A stretch of 11,166 nt of DNA from Candidatus Heimdallarchaeota archaeon (GTDB taxonomy: Archaea > Asgardarchaeota > Heimdallarchaeia > Hodarchaeales > S146-22). Location of the stretch: contig WAPZ01000121.1 in NCBI GenBank assembly GCA_015520535.1, forward strand, positions 1 through 11,166, written 5' to 3'. Each line of letters starts with the position of its first letter. Positions within the stretch are counted from its first letter, which is position 1. Below are positions 1-7,209 of this stretch, in pieces. The notes beneath the pieces were generated by a model, which was not told the DNA's origin, searched no databases, and saw nothing but the letters and a program-made list of their open reading frames with translations. Made by a program: the position numbers and the translations under genes.

Positions 1-2
1 GA

Positions 3-1643
3 AAAGGATTATTACATTTACGTCCGTTTGTCGACATGAAAAGCGAAGCTGATATTAAAGCATTAATTGGTATTCAGGATGATGCCTTTAAAGTCGTTAA
101 AAAACTAGGTGGCGTGTTTGCAGCAGAACATGGTGATGGAAGAGTTCGAAGTCGCTTTGTAAAAGAAACATATGGTCCAATTTATGAGCTATTTGTTGAA
201 ATTAAAGAATTAGTAGATCCCTTAAATCTCATGAACCCCGGAATCAAAGTCAATGCTGATGGCACGATTGCCATGGATCAACTCCGGTATGGACCACAGT
301 ATCAAATTAAAAATACAATCTCCCCAATCTTAGCGTGGTCACCCGAAGAGTTTATTTTAGAAGTTGAAACATGTCACGGATGTTCTCGATGTACAACACC
401 CACGTTCGACTCTTTCATAAGTATGTGTCCTAGTTACAAGGCAGATCGCGATGAAAGAGCCTCTCCAAAAGCAAAAAATAATTTATGGCGCTCATGGTTG
501 AGTGGGGAGCTACCGGCTGATGCCATCTATTCAAAAGAATTCAAAGAAGTATGGGATTATTGTTTTGGCTGTACAAACTGTTTTGTCGAATGTCCGTCTA
601 ATGTAAATACTGCAGCCGTCGTTATTGAAGGAAAAGCACAATGGTTATCCAAAAATAGAATTCGACTTCAAGACTTTGTATTAAGCAACTTTGACAAATT
701 AGGAAGTCTCAGCTGTAAATTCAGCCCACTCTCTAACTGGATGATGAAAATACCACCCAATCGTTTCTTGATGGAAAAAACCATTGGCATTCATCGAAAA
801 CGAAAATTACCCGAATTTCAACGAACCACTTTCCGTAAGTGGTACAAGAAAAACCACAAAAATGGCACTTCAAAGACAAAAACCGAAAAAGAAAAGCCCA
901 TCAAAAAAGTCGCCTATTTCCACGGTTGCTTTGCAAACTATAACAAACCCGATATCGGAAAAGCCTTTGTCGAATTATTCACTAAATTAGGCATTGAAGT
1001 GGTTGTCCCACCACAAGCATGCTGTGGAACACCTAAACTCGCATACGGCCGCGTGGACGCTACCAGAAAGGTCGCTAAAAAGAACATTGACGCCTTTTTA
1101 CCTCTCATTAAGGAGGGATATGATGTATTAGTTACCTGTTCCTCATGTGGACTCATGCTCCGACAAGAATACCCGCATCTGGTTCTCAAAACTCCAGAAG
1201 CCAAAGAATTTGCTGACCATGTCTATCACTTCAGTGAATATTTGCTCAAACTCGAAGAAGAAGGTATCATTACCAAACTACAGTTTAAAGAAATCGAAAA
1301 GGAACTTGGCATCGGCGGTTATCATACACCATGCCATTTAAAGACCCAACCAACTGCAAAAACCGCCTCGATTACCTTACTTTCAAGAATCCCCAATAAT
1401 CCAGTCAAAGATATCACACAAGCATGCTGTGGAATCGCCGGCAGCTGGGGATATAAAAAGCAAAAATTTGACAAATCACTTAAAATTGGCTCGGCATTAG
1501 GGAAAGAACTTAACAATGAACAGATTCAATATGGTGTCACTGATTGTCCAACGTGTAACACTCAAATGCGACAACTTGCTGATAAACCAATTTACCATCC
1601 CGTAGAAATTCTTAACAAAGCTCTTGTTCAACCATCCAAATAA
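3..1643 (+). CDS. FAD-binding and Fe-S 2-hydroxyacid dehydrogenase (D-lactate / D-2-hydroxyglutarate type), 5'-truncated
   Basis: This is the C-terminal part of a fused flavin/iron-sulfur oxidoreductase. The first ATG is at 36, but the frame is open to the window edge and the 11 codons before it read KGLLHLRPFVD, which fits the family, so the true start lies outside. Residues below count from the ATG at 36. The end of the FAD-linked oxidase C-terminal domain is seen at 27-71, with the EHGDG motif (31-35) and DPLNLMNPG (61-69). Two ferredoxin-like 4Fe-4S motifs follow: C113-x2-C116-x2-C119...C131P and C176-x2-C179-x2-C182-x3-C186P. Two CCG (cysteine-rich) domains then appear: CCG at 329-331 with CSSC at 368-371, and ACCG at 463-466 with CPTC at 504-507. 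This order matches YdiJ-like proteins of about 1000 residues and GlpC/HdrD-like electron-transfer modules. Such enzymes oxidise D-lactate, D-2-hydroxyglutarate or glycolate and pass electrons to a quinone or another carrier. The exact substrate cannot be read from the part present. A lactate racemase homologue lies 3.9 kb downstream. Confidence 0.88.
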   Translation, partial: KGLLHLRPFVDMKSEADIKALIGIQDDAFKVVKKLGGVFAAEHGDGRVRSRFVKETYGPIYELFVEIKELVDPLNLMNPGIKVNADGTIAMDQLRYGPQYQIKNTISPILAWSPEEFILEVETCHGCSRCTTPTFDSFISMCPSYKADRDERASPKAKNNLWRSWLSGELPADAIYSKEFKEVWDYCFGCTNCFVECPSNVNTAAVVIEGKAQWLSKNRIRLQDFVLSNFDKLGSLSCKFSPLSNWMMKIPPNRFLMEKTIGIHRKRKLPEFQRTTFRKWYKKNHKNGTSKTKTEKEKPIKKVAYFHGCFANYNKPDIGKAFVELFTKLGIEVVVPPQACCGTPKLAYGRVDATRKVAKKNIDAFLPLIKEGYDVLVTCSSCGLMLRQEYPHLVLKTPEAKEFADHVYHFSEYLLKLEEEGIITKLQFKEIEKELGIGGYHTPCHLKTQPTAKTASITLLSRIPNNPVKDITQACCGIAGSWGYKKQKFDKSLKIGSALGKELNNEQIQYGVTDCPTCNTQMRQLADKPIYHPVEILNKALVQPSK

Positions 1644-1683
1644 AAAACGCTGTTGACTTGTTCTAAATCTTCGTAAAAACAAC

Positions 1684-1716
1684 TTTTTAATACTTTTCAT
1701 CTTTTTTCCGTTTTTT
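1684..1716 (+). terminator. T-tract terminator after the dehydrogenase
   Basis: Several runs of five or six T (CTTTTTAA, CTTTTTTCC, GTTTTTTAA) begin about 40 bases after the stop at 1643. Archaeal RNA polymerase commonly terminates at such T-rich stretches without a hairpin. The location between two same-strand genes with a fresh promoter-like element downstream supports this. It is inferred from base composition only. Confidence 0.4.
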
Positions 1717-1745
1717 AATGAACTCACTTTGAAAATTAACTCTAA

Positions 1746-1757
1746 AGTAATATTTAT
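1746..1757 (+). promoter_or_regulatory. Possible TATA element for the ABC transporter genes
   Basis: An AGTAATATTTAT stretch is centred about 26 bases before position 1780. That would give a short leader carrying the GAGGAG ribosome-binding motif at 1784-1789 before the ATG at 1799. The spacing fits archaeal promoters, but the region is AT-rich enough for chance matches. Confidence 0.3.
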
Positions 1758-1798
1758 CAATTGAGTAAAGCGCTTTTTTTATAGAGGAGATGGATATA

Positions 1799-3595
1799 AT
1801 GGGCAAAGTTCTCGGCTTAGTTGACTTAATTTGGACAGAAATAAGGGATGACTGGCTGTGGTATGCAGCATGGGTGTCTGTGATCCTGGGATATCTAATA
1901 TTAGCCGTTACAATCTATCCCGGTGAAGATGCGATCAAAAGAATTTTCGATCTTTTTCAAAATGAGGATATTTTTAAAGCCTTTTTAGGAAATATTGGCG
2001 GCAAAAATCCGGATTATATATTATGGATGACGCTTTTATATGTCATTATGGCGCCGGTATATTTTGTATTTGGCATGATGACTGGAGTCCGCCTTATGTT
2101 ACGTTCTGTTGACAAGTATTATGGCGAAATTCTATTTAGTTTACCAATGAGACGTACGACTTTACATGTAGCTCGATTAATAGAAGGACTCATAGTTACA
2201 ACCAGTTTATTTCTTCTTAACAGCATTCTATTATTAATTCCGTGGTTTGGGAAAACTATCCCCTTCGAACGTGTAGTCTTGCTTTCTTTGTGGGGATTCT
2301 TTTATACATTTACTGCTATCGTCTTTGGAATGGCTATCGGTTCGTTGTCTGGCGATACAGGAAAGGGATTACAAATTACTATGCTATTTGGATTATTACT
2401 ATATGCGGTACAAGCGTTAAGTCGTGTCCAAGAAAATTTAAAAGAAGTAAATGATTATAATCTGCTTTCGTGGTTTGATCCAAATAGTGCGTTGCTTGAA
2501 AATAAAATTCCCGAAGAGATCGGTGTTAAATTAGCCATTTTTTGTGTAATCGTATTAGTATTGTCCTTTGTACTTTTTCTGAAGCGGGACTTAATCAAAA
2601 ATCCACCACTTTTTCCAAGAGTTTCTCTTTTTTCAAAAAGAAAAATCCGAAATCTTTATCTGTCCACTTTTATTAAAAAAGGATCTTCCGATCGTAATAG
2701 CATTTTTACTTTTTGGGCGAGACTGTTTGAAAAAAAATTTCCTTTTGCAGCTGACTTTATCTATTCCGAAAAACGCGTATTTTTTGCCGTATTCTGGGGA
2801 ATTGTCCTTATTTGGCCATTCCAACTACTGTTTTATCCCGGTAATGAGGAGACGTTAAAACTAACCATTCAAGGTTTTGGAAAAACACCATTAATGAGAC
2901 TCTTCACGTATGGACATAATCTTATTGACTATCCTTACGTATGGTTCACCGTCACGCAGGCCATTGGCAATCATTGGTTCTTTTTTGTTCCCCTAGTTTT
3001 TTACTGGGTGGGAAAAATCATCAGAAAAGATACTGCTACGATGACGGGCGAAATTATGGCGTCTTTTCCAGTCAACCCTAGACGAGTAACAATGGAGCGT
3101 TTTAGCGCTGCTATGTTAGAGATGATTATTTTTGTTCTTCAAATGGTCTTTTGGCTGATTTTATCTGAAATAGTCATAGGAAAGATGAAATATACTACAA
3201 ATGAAATTCTTGCAGTTCTTGCAGTCCTTCCGTTATATATCTTTTTGTTATCATTTTTACTTTCTCTTGGTCTTTTAATTCAAGAACATGGGGTGAAAAT
3301 AGCTCGACTGGCTCTTTTTTTGCTGTTTTTTGGATTTGTTGTGGGAAAAATGGTTGAATCGTTGGATGTATGGTATGTTACAATGGTATTTGGGCTTTAT
3401 GATCCTGTTCCCATCATTCTAGAGGGCTCCCTTACAGCAAACAATTATGGCGTCATTATTCATGGTATATTAGCTATAATATCCGTCATTATCCTCTATC
3501 TTGCGTCTCTTAAATACAAATGGATGTATGTGCATGAATATAAAACCACAACTCCATCAACAAATCCCAACAATGTTAGTACTACCGAAAAATAA
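1799..3595 (+). CDS. ABC-2 type exporter permease, two fused homologous halves
   Basis: This is an integral membrane subunit of an ABC-2 type exporter with about 12 hydrophobic segments; the substrate is unknown. An ATG at 1790 directly abuts the Shine-Dalgarno GAGGAG (1784-1789). The ATG at 1799 sits nine bases after it and is the better start, giving 598 residues. Positions below count from 1790. The protein is an internal duplication. DLIWTEIRDDWLW...YPG (12-45) matches DFIYSEKRVFF...YPG (322-351). GEILFSLPMRRTTLHVARL (112-130) matches GEIMASFPVNPRRVTMERF (420-438). WFDPNSALLE (228-237) matches LYDPVPIILEG (536-546). Each half thus has the six-TM layout and the cytosolic GEI..S.P..R coupling region of ABC-2 permeases. 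A single chain can therefore supply both transmembrane halves of a full transporter. The C-terminus is a short Thr/Asn-rich tail. The ATPase gene follows within about 50 bases. Confidence 0.85.
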   Translation: MGKVLGLVDLIWTEIRDDWLWYAAWVSVILGYLILAVTIYPGEDAIKRIFDLFQNEDIFKAFLGNIGGKNPDYILWMTLLYVIMAPVYFVFGMMTGVRLMLRSVDKYYGEILFSLPMRRTTLHVARLIEGLIVTTSLFLLNSILLLIPWFGKTIPFERVVLLSLWGFFYTFTAIVFGMAIGSLSGDTGKGLQITMLFGLLLYAVQALSRVQENLKEVNDYNLLSWFDPNSALLENKIPEEIGVKLAIFCVIVLVLSFVLFLKRDLIKNPPLFPRVSLFSKRKIRNLYLSTFIKKGSSDRNSIFTFWARLFEKKFPFAADFIYSEKRVFFAVFWGIVLIWPFQLLFYPGNEETLKLTIQGFGKTPLMRLFTYGHNLIDYPYVWFTVTQAIGNHWFFFVPLVFYWVGKIIRKDTATMTGEIMASFPVNPRRVTMERFSAAMLEMIIFVLQMVFWLILSEIVIGKMKYTTNEILAVLAVLPLYIFLLSFLLSLGLLIQEHGVKIARLALFLLFFGFVVGKMVESLDVWYVTMVFGLYDPVPIILEGSLTANNYGVIIHGILAIISVIILYLASLKYKWMYVHEYKTTTPSTNPNNVSTTEK

Positions 3596-3602
3596 GGAGT
3601 AA

Positions 3603-3626
3603 ATGGTGAATCCGCATCAAAAATAA
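3603..3626 (+). other. Seven-codon minigene behind the strong Shine-Dalgarno motif
   Basis: AAGGAG overlaps the permease stop codon (3593-3595) and is followed three bases later by ATG GTG AAT CCG CAT CAA AAA TAA (MVNPHQK). The reading frame differs from that of the ATPase, whose own start lies about 20 bases past this stop and has no clear ribosome-binding site. It may be a leader minigene used for translational coupling, or the remnant of a former N-terminus. Nothing shows that it is translated. Confidence 0.25.
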
Positions 3627-3645
3627 AATTGATTGTGTGAAAAAA

Positions 3646-4560
3646 ATGTCTGAACGTGAACATGAGAATATACACGATGAGATTGCAATTAAGGTGGCAA
3701 ATCTCACAAAGTATTATGGTAAAACGCGTGGAGTCGAAAATATCAGTTTTACCGTGAAAAAAGGTGAAATCCACGGTTTTTTAGGCCCGAATGGCGCTGG
3801 GAAAACGACTACGATTCGTATTTTAGTCGGGATTTTGCAGCCCACTTCCGGTATCGCTTATATATTTGGGCACAAAGCAGGGACTAAAGAAGCCAAAAAT
3901 TTGATTGGATATTTACCGTCTGATTACGGACTGTACGAACACTATACAGTCAAAGATTATCTGGATTTTATAGAACGGCTTCGTGGTTCCGCTCCTTATA
4001 AGGATGAATTAATTGAGCGCTTTGATGTTGAATTACACAAGAAAACAGGTGAACTAAGTCGAGGAAATCGCCAAAAAGTCGCTATTGTACAAGCGTTAAT
4101 GCATGATCCCGCACTTCTTATTGCTGACGAACCAACTAGCGGATTAGATCCCTTAATGCAATTAGAATTTGTAAAATATTTGCAAGAATATATTAAACGC
4201 GGTGGAACCGCTTTTATTTCCAGCCACATATTAACAGAAATTCAAGAAATTGCGGAAAAAGTCACCATCATTAAAGAAGGAAACATTGTTGCCTCAGGAA
4301 AGGTCGATGAGTTATTAGCTGCAATGCCACGAAAAGCCATTATAAAACTACGTGATACCTCATCTTTAATAAACCCACAAAAATTAGCTGAATCACTAAA
4401 GGCAAAAATTGGTCAAACTATGGAAGATCGCGTCATTATATTCTTTAATTATCCTGTTAAAGAACTGATAGACCGACTCGAATCGCTTAGTTCGATCGAT
4501 GATTTCTATCTTCCAGAACCATCCCTCGAAGACTACTTCTTTACAATCTATTCCAAATAG
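3646..4560 (+). CDS. ABC-2 type transporter ATP-binding protein
   Basis: This is the cytosolic ATPase that powers the permease encoded just upstream, probably as a homodimer on the fused 12-TM chain. The start is ATG 3646 (304 residues), though an in-frame GTG at 3637 is possible; neither has a convincing Shine-Dalgarno. Counting from the GTG, the motifs are Walker A GPNGAGKT (50-57), the signature ELSRGNRQKV (139-148, the SRGN variant common in DrrA/CcmA-like exporters), Walker B LLIADEP (160-166) followed by the D-loop SGLD (168-171), and the switch histidine H197. In the Q-loop region (GYLPSDYGLY, 91-100) the usual glutamine is replaced, as in many ABC-2 exporters. Residues from about 225 form the typical C-terminal regulatory extension, ending in LEDYFFTIYSK, where DrrA-like proteins have LEDVFL. 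It appears co-transcribed with the permease. The substrate could be a lipid, a peptide or a drug and cannot be told from sequence. Confidence 0.92.
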   Translation: MSEREHENIHDEIAIKVANLTKYYGKTRGVENISFTVKKGEIHGFLGPNGAGKTTTIRILVGILQPTSGIAYIFGHKAGTKEAKNLIGYLPSDYGLYEHYTVKDYLDFIERLRGSAPYKDELIERFDVELHKKTGELSRGNRQKVAIVQALMHDPALLIADEPTSGLDPLMQLEFVKYLQEYIKRGGTAFISSHILTEIQEIAEKVTIIKEGNIVASGKVDELLAAMPRKAIIKLRDTSSLINPQKLAESLKAKIGQTMEDRVIIFFNYPVKELIDRLESLSSIDDFYLPEPSLEDYFFTIYSK

Positions 4561-4591
4561 CACTGAAAATCTTTTCTTTAGTGACTTTGGT

Positions 4592-4624
4592 GACTTTATA
4601 AGAGGCTGAGGATAGATTTTTATA
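4592..4624 (+). promoter_or_regulatory. Two candidate TATA elements upstream of the DUF3782-like gene
   Basis: CTTTATAA at 4594-4601 would place a transcript start near 4623, almost exactly at an ATG (4626), giving a leaderless message. TTTTTATA at 4617-4624 would start transcripts near 4646 and so favour the ATG at 4695. A short direct repeat (GTGACTTT at 4581-4588, GGTGACTTT at 4589-4597) overlaps the first element. The two alternatives decide which start is used. Confidence 0.35.
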
Positions 4625-4694
4625 GATGAGGAAGAGTAGTTTCATTGAAGGTGTCAGTAACTACTCTTTGGCATGTGGGAGTGTTGGCAACGAA

Positions 4695-5402
4695 ATGACA
4701 CAAAGTAATTCATTATTGGAACGTTTAATTAATGAATTAGAGCAAAACCCTGAGATGCGTCGACAACTTCAGGAAATTCTTTTACGTGATTATAGCAAGG
4801 AAGGGGAGCCATCACTCCTCAAGATTATTCATGACATGTTACAAGAAATAAAGCAACTTCGTATTGATATGAATCGGCGTTTTGAGGCTGTGGACAAGCG
4901 TTTTGAGGAGATGGATCGGCGCTTTGAGGCATTGATAGCGGAGATGAATCGGCGTTTTGAGGCTGTGGACAAGCGTTTTGAGGAGATGATGACAGCCTTT
5001 CATGCCCTACGACGGGACGTTGCTGCGGTTTCGACTCGATATGGTCTTCGCTTAGAAGATATCTTTCGTGATGTCTTTCGTGAAGCATTGTCTTTAGAAG
5101 GAATTAAACCGGAATCAATACGCCGTTTGGTAGTGTTAGATCCGGATGGTGAAGTTGTAGAACCCGGTGAAGTAACAGATCTTGATATTTATATGCATGA
5201 TAGCGAATGTGTGGCGATTGAAGTAAAATCGCGGATAGATAGTCATGATATACGTCGTTTCGAAAAGACTATTCGGTTAGCTGAAAAGCAAGAAGGAATT
5301 AAAGTCACAAAACGAATTATTATTACCCTTTATATAACGCCGGAAGATCGGCTTAAGGCCGAAAGGAAAGGTATTAAAGTCATTACATCGGATCGTACGT
5401 AA
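4695..5402 (+). CDS. DUF3782-like coiled-coil protein with PD-(D/E)XK nuclease-like domain
   Basis: This is a protein of unknown role with three parts. An N-terminal helical segment (LLERLINELEQNPEMRRQLQ) is followed by a charged coiled coil with repeated RRFEAVDKRFEEM units, and then by a C-terminal alpha/beta domain. Counting from an upstream ATG at 4626, the coiled coil spans about 65-135. The nuclease-like core holds T184-D185-L186-D187 and E199-V200-K201, the D...ExK arrangement of PD-(D/E)XK enzymes, followed by a helix (DIRRFEKTIRLAEKQEG). The combination is typical of archaeal and cyanobacterial DUF3782 proteins, whose function is not established. The ATG at 4695 (235 residues) is chosen because the family-like sequence begins there. 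The 23 extra residues from 4626 look unlike a protein start, but a leaderless start at 4626 is not excluded. Metal-binding residues are present, so DNA cleavage is possible, but activity is inference. Confidence 0.78.
   Translation: MTQSNSLLERLINELEQNPEMRRQLQEILLRDYSKEGEPSLLKIIHDMLQEIKQLRIDMNRRFEAVDKRFEEMDRRFEALIAEMNRRFEAVDKRFEEMMTAFHALRRDVAAVSTRYGLRLEDIFRDVFREALSLEGIKPESIRRLVVLDPDGEVVEPGEVTDLDIYMHDSECVAIEVKSRIDSHDIRRFEKTIRLAEKQEGIKVTKRIIITLYITPEDRLKAERKGIKVITSDRT
4869..4988 (+). repeat. Perfect 45-bp direct repeat inside the coiled coil
   Basis: Bases 4869-4913 and 4944-4988 are identical over 45 bp, with a 75-bp offset. Each encodes MNRRFEAVDKRFEEM. The 30 bases between them encode a third, diverged DRRFEAL unit. 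Exact identity at synonymous positions points to recent duplication or gene conversion within the coiled-coil region. Confidence 0.95.
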
Positions 5403-5504
5403 AATAGTTTTTTAAATCTTAATTTTTTGCTAAAAAACTCTTTTAATTGTTTTTTAATTGAACAAAAAAGTTAAAGATTTTTAAAAAAAGGAAAAAACTT
5501 TCTT
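5403..5504. terminator. Convergent T/A-tract terminator region
   Basis: About 100 bases separate the ends of two convergent genes. On the plus strand, runs of six T follow the DUF3782 stop (5407-5412, 5424-5429, 5450-5455). On the minus strand, T-runs read as A7 and A6 at about 5483-5497, with A6 near 5464-5469, follow the racemase stop. It therefore probably terminates transcription from both sides. No gene or strong hairpin is seen. Confidence 0.5.
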
Positions 5505-6902
5505 TTATTTTGGTCGTACTAGATAACTAGCGTCTCCAAGGAAGTATACAGTGGCATTGGGGTTTTCTTGATGATATTGCTCCAAAAATTCACGTAAGGC
5601 TTCTTGTGGATCTTGATCCGGTGACTTTTTGATGTTTTTGAGTCGATATACCGTTTCCAATTCGTTTGGGTCCATGTCGGAAAGAATATAGACGCCTTTG
5701 ACGGTTTTAAGAATTCTAAAGAGGTCAACGGGCTTTTGATTTCCAATGACAAAGGTATCAACAGAGCAGTAATGATCAATAATATATCGAAGCGCTTCAT
5801 CATAATCTTTTCCGACCACACTTTTCATGGATTCTTCGAATCCTTTGCTACCAACGCCGTCTGGACATTGTGCAATCACTAATATTGTTCCTTTTCCATC
5901 TTTTCTAACAGCGTTCCATCCGGCATGGATGGCTTTTCCTGATTGATAGAGATTAACGCCAACATTTGGTCCTGCATCAACAATCACTAAATCCGCTGGC
6001 TTGTCGACCTCAATTTCGCGAAGTTTTTTCAATGGTTCAGCTGACATATCGTGAAGCGTGAGAATGTCACCCGCTTCAAGCCATACAATTTCCTTGTTAT
6101 GTTCAATCACTTCAACTGCGAAAATATTGAGGTGATTTTCTTTAAGATAGGCAACAATTTCTCGAATGTCTTCCATAACTGGATTTCCTTTTATGTTTCC
6201 TAAACGACATTCTGGTTTAAAGCCAAGTTCATAGTCAAACATTCGTGGGTGATTTTGACGTACTGTTTCCTCACCGGCAATACCAGGAACAATTTGTTTT
6301 GGTCCTCCGGCTATACCTGCAAAATAGTGATATTCAAAATCGCCCAGAGGTATGATTACGGAGGCTTCTATGGCTCTTTTATCTACAATAACCGGTGTTC
6401 CACGTTTTGTTTTATAACCTGTGTCCACATTTGTCTCCGGATCTTTTGAATTGTGCATATAAATTTTATCTTTCCATTTTGCATATAATTCAGGACCTAA
6501 GGCTTTATTTTCCAGCTCTTTATCCGTTGTTGCCCGGTGTGTACCCGCCGCAACTAATATTTTCATGTCTTCTTCTTTAACGCCAGCTTCTTTGGCAAAT
6601 TTTTCCATCAATGGTAATAAAATCTTAGTATGTCGATTGGGACGTGAATAGTCGTCAATAATAAAAATAACGTCTTTTCCTTCCTTATAGTGCTCTTTGA
6701 TAAAATCGTTAAAGGACATGTCCATTCCGACTGGGTGTTCTAATGCCTCTTTTAATCGTTCTTCAATGTTGGTAAACGTCGGAGTATAGGGTTCAATATC
6801 TAAAACCTTTAAATTCATTGATTTTGGAATAAAATTTGAAATGGTTTTTCCTCCATAACTAATTGAAATATCAGAACGTTCTTGCTCTAAAACTGTGGTC
6901 AT
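5505..6902 (-). CDS. larA: Nickel-pincer lactate racemase family protein (LarA-like)
   Basis: LarA interconverts L- and D-lactate through a nickel pincer cofactor covalently bound to a lysine; relatives racemise or epimerise other 2-hydroxyacids. Counting from an upstream ATG at 6944, the catalytic residues known from Lactiplantibacillus LarA are all visible with matching spacing. They are D98/R101 (DYSR), H136 (GTHR), H206, the cofactor lysine K216 in GGPKQIVPG (10 residues on), H232 (16 residues on), and Q334/K337 in YQSGK. The ATG at 6902 (465 residues) is preferred because GGTGAT, complementary to the 16S rRNA 3' end, lies four bases upstream and the family-like strand begins there; the 6944 start adds MLELKKPNKRVVIG. 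At 465-479 residues it is longer than the 424-residue prototype. The cofactor-making LarB, LarC and LarE are not in the window. Cytosolic. A dehydrogenase for D-2-hydroxyacids lies 3.9 kb away on the other strand, which makes lactate a plausible but unproven substrate. Confidence 0.88.
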   Translation of the reverse strand: MTTVLEQERSDISISYGGKTISNFIPKSMNLKVLDIEPYTPTFTNIEERLKEALEHPVGMDMSFNDFIKEHYKEGKDVIFIIDDYSRPNRHTKILLPLMEKFAKEAGVKEEDMKILVAAGTHRATTDKELENKALGPELYAKWKDKIYMHNSKDPETNVDTGYKTKRGTPVIVDKRAIEASVIIPLGDFEYHYFAGIAGGPKQIVPGIAGEETVRQNHPRMFDYELGFKPECRLGNIKGNPVMEDIREIVAYLKENHLNIFAVEVIEHNKEIVWLEAGDILTLHDMSAEPLKKLREIEVDKPADLVIVDAGPNVGVNLYQSGKAIHAGWNAVRKDGKGTILVIAQCPDGVGSKGFEESMKSVVGKDYDEALRYIIDHYCSVDTFVIGNQKPVDLFRILKTVKGVYILSDMDPNELETVYRLKNIKKSPDQDPQEALREFLEQYHQENPNATVYFLGDASYLVRPK

Positions 6903-6951
6903 GCCTATCACCACTCTTTTGTTTGGTTTTTTTAACTCTAACATAAACGCT

Positions 6952-6959
6952 CTATTAAA
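6952..6959 (-). promoter_or_regulatory. Possible TATA element for the racemase
   Basis: On the minus strand TTTAATAG would direct transcription from about 6930. That gives a leader of roughly 28 bases carrying the GGTGAT ribosome-binding motif before the ATG at 6902, and it would exclude the ATG at 6944. A second AT-rich candidate (minus-strand AATTATATATT near 7067-7078) would give a long leader. Weak evidence. Confidence 0.28.
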
Positions 6960-7032
6960 TTCTTATTAATCTCATTGGTGACTTTCATTTGAGATATTAA
7001 GCTAAGCTAATTTGAATACCATGTTTGACGCA

Positions 7033-7055
7033 TTAAAAAAGAAAATTAAAAGGGA
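7033..7055 (-). terminator. Minus-strand T-tracts between thioredoxin reductase and racemase
   Basis: Read on the minus strand, this stretch is CCTTTTAATTTTCTTTTTTTAATG-like, with a run of seven T. A shorter T6 run lies right after the thioredoxin reductase stop, at about 7183-7188. Either could end the upstream transcript, suggesting that the racemase gene has its own promoter. Inferred from composition. Confidence 0.35.
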
Positions 7056-7138
7056 TTTTTCGCATAATATATAATTATTAGGTTAGATTTACAACCCGTA
7101 AAGGATACAATTTTACTTTTTTCATTTTTAGACGAATT

Positions 7139-7155
7139 ATGGGGATTTTTCCCAT
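7139..7155. repeat. Short inverted repeat in the 265-bp gap
   Basis: ATGGGGATTTTTCCCAT can fold with five Watson-Crick pairs (ATGGG/CCCAT), a G-T wobble and an A-T pair around a three-base loop. It lies 55-71 bases past the thioredoxin reductase stop. It could be a 3' stem of that transcript or a protein-binding site upstream of the racemase. The rest of the gap (6945-7209) holds no gene I can support. Confidence 0.35.
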
Positions 7156-7209
7156 GTGAATACGGATTGTTATCTTGATTTTGAAAAAATAGGAGAAATA
7201 AGTGGATTT

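Noticed and set aside
938..1204. Minus-strand frame inside the dehydrogenase gene
   Set aside because: No recognisable protein features; it is fully covered by a gene with strong conserved motifs on the other strand.
36..1643. The dehydrogenase as a complete 535-residue protein starting at ATG 36
   Set aside because: The frame is open to the window edge, the codons before the ATG read as family-like sequence, and most of the FAD domain is missing, so it is a truncated gene.
4825..5088. Minus-strand frame with repeated Pro/Gln/Asn-rich PQNACPQPQNADS units
   Set aside because: It is the antisense reading of the coiled-coil repeat in the DUF3782-like gene; the periodicity comes from that gene.
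7021..7074. Small plus-strand frame MFDALKKKIKRDFSHNI, which looks like the first residues of an FtsY/SRP-receptor protein
   Set aside because: Only 17 codons, no ribosome-binding site, nothing FtsY-like follows, and lysine-rich short frames are expected by chance in AT-rich DNA.
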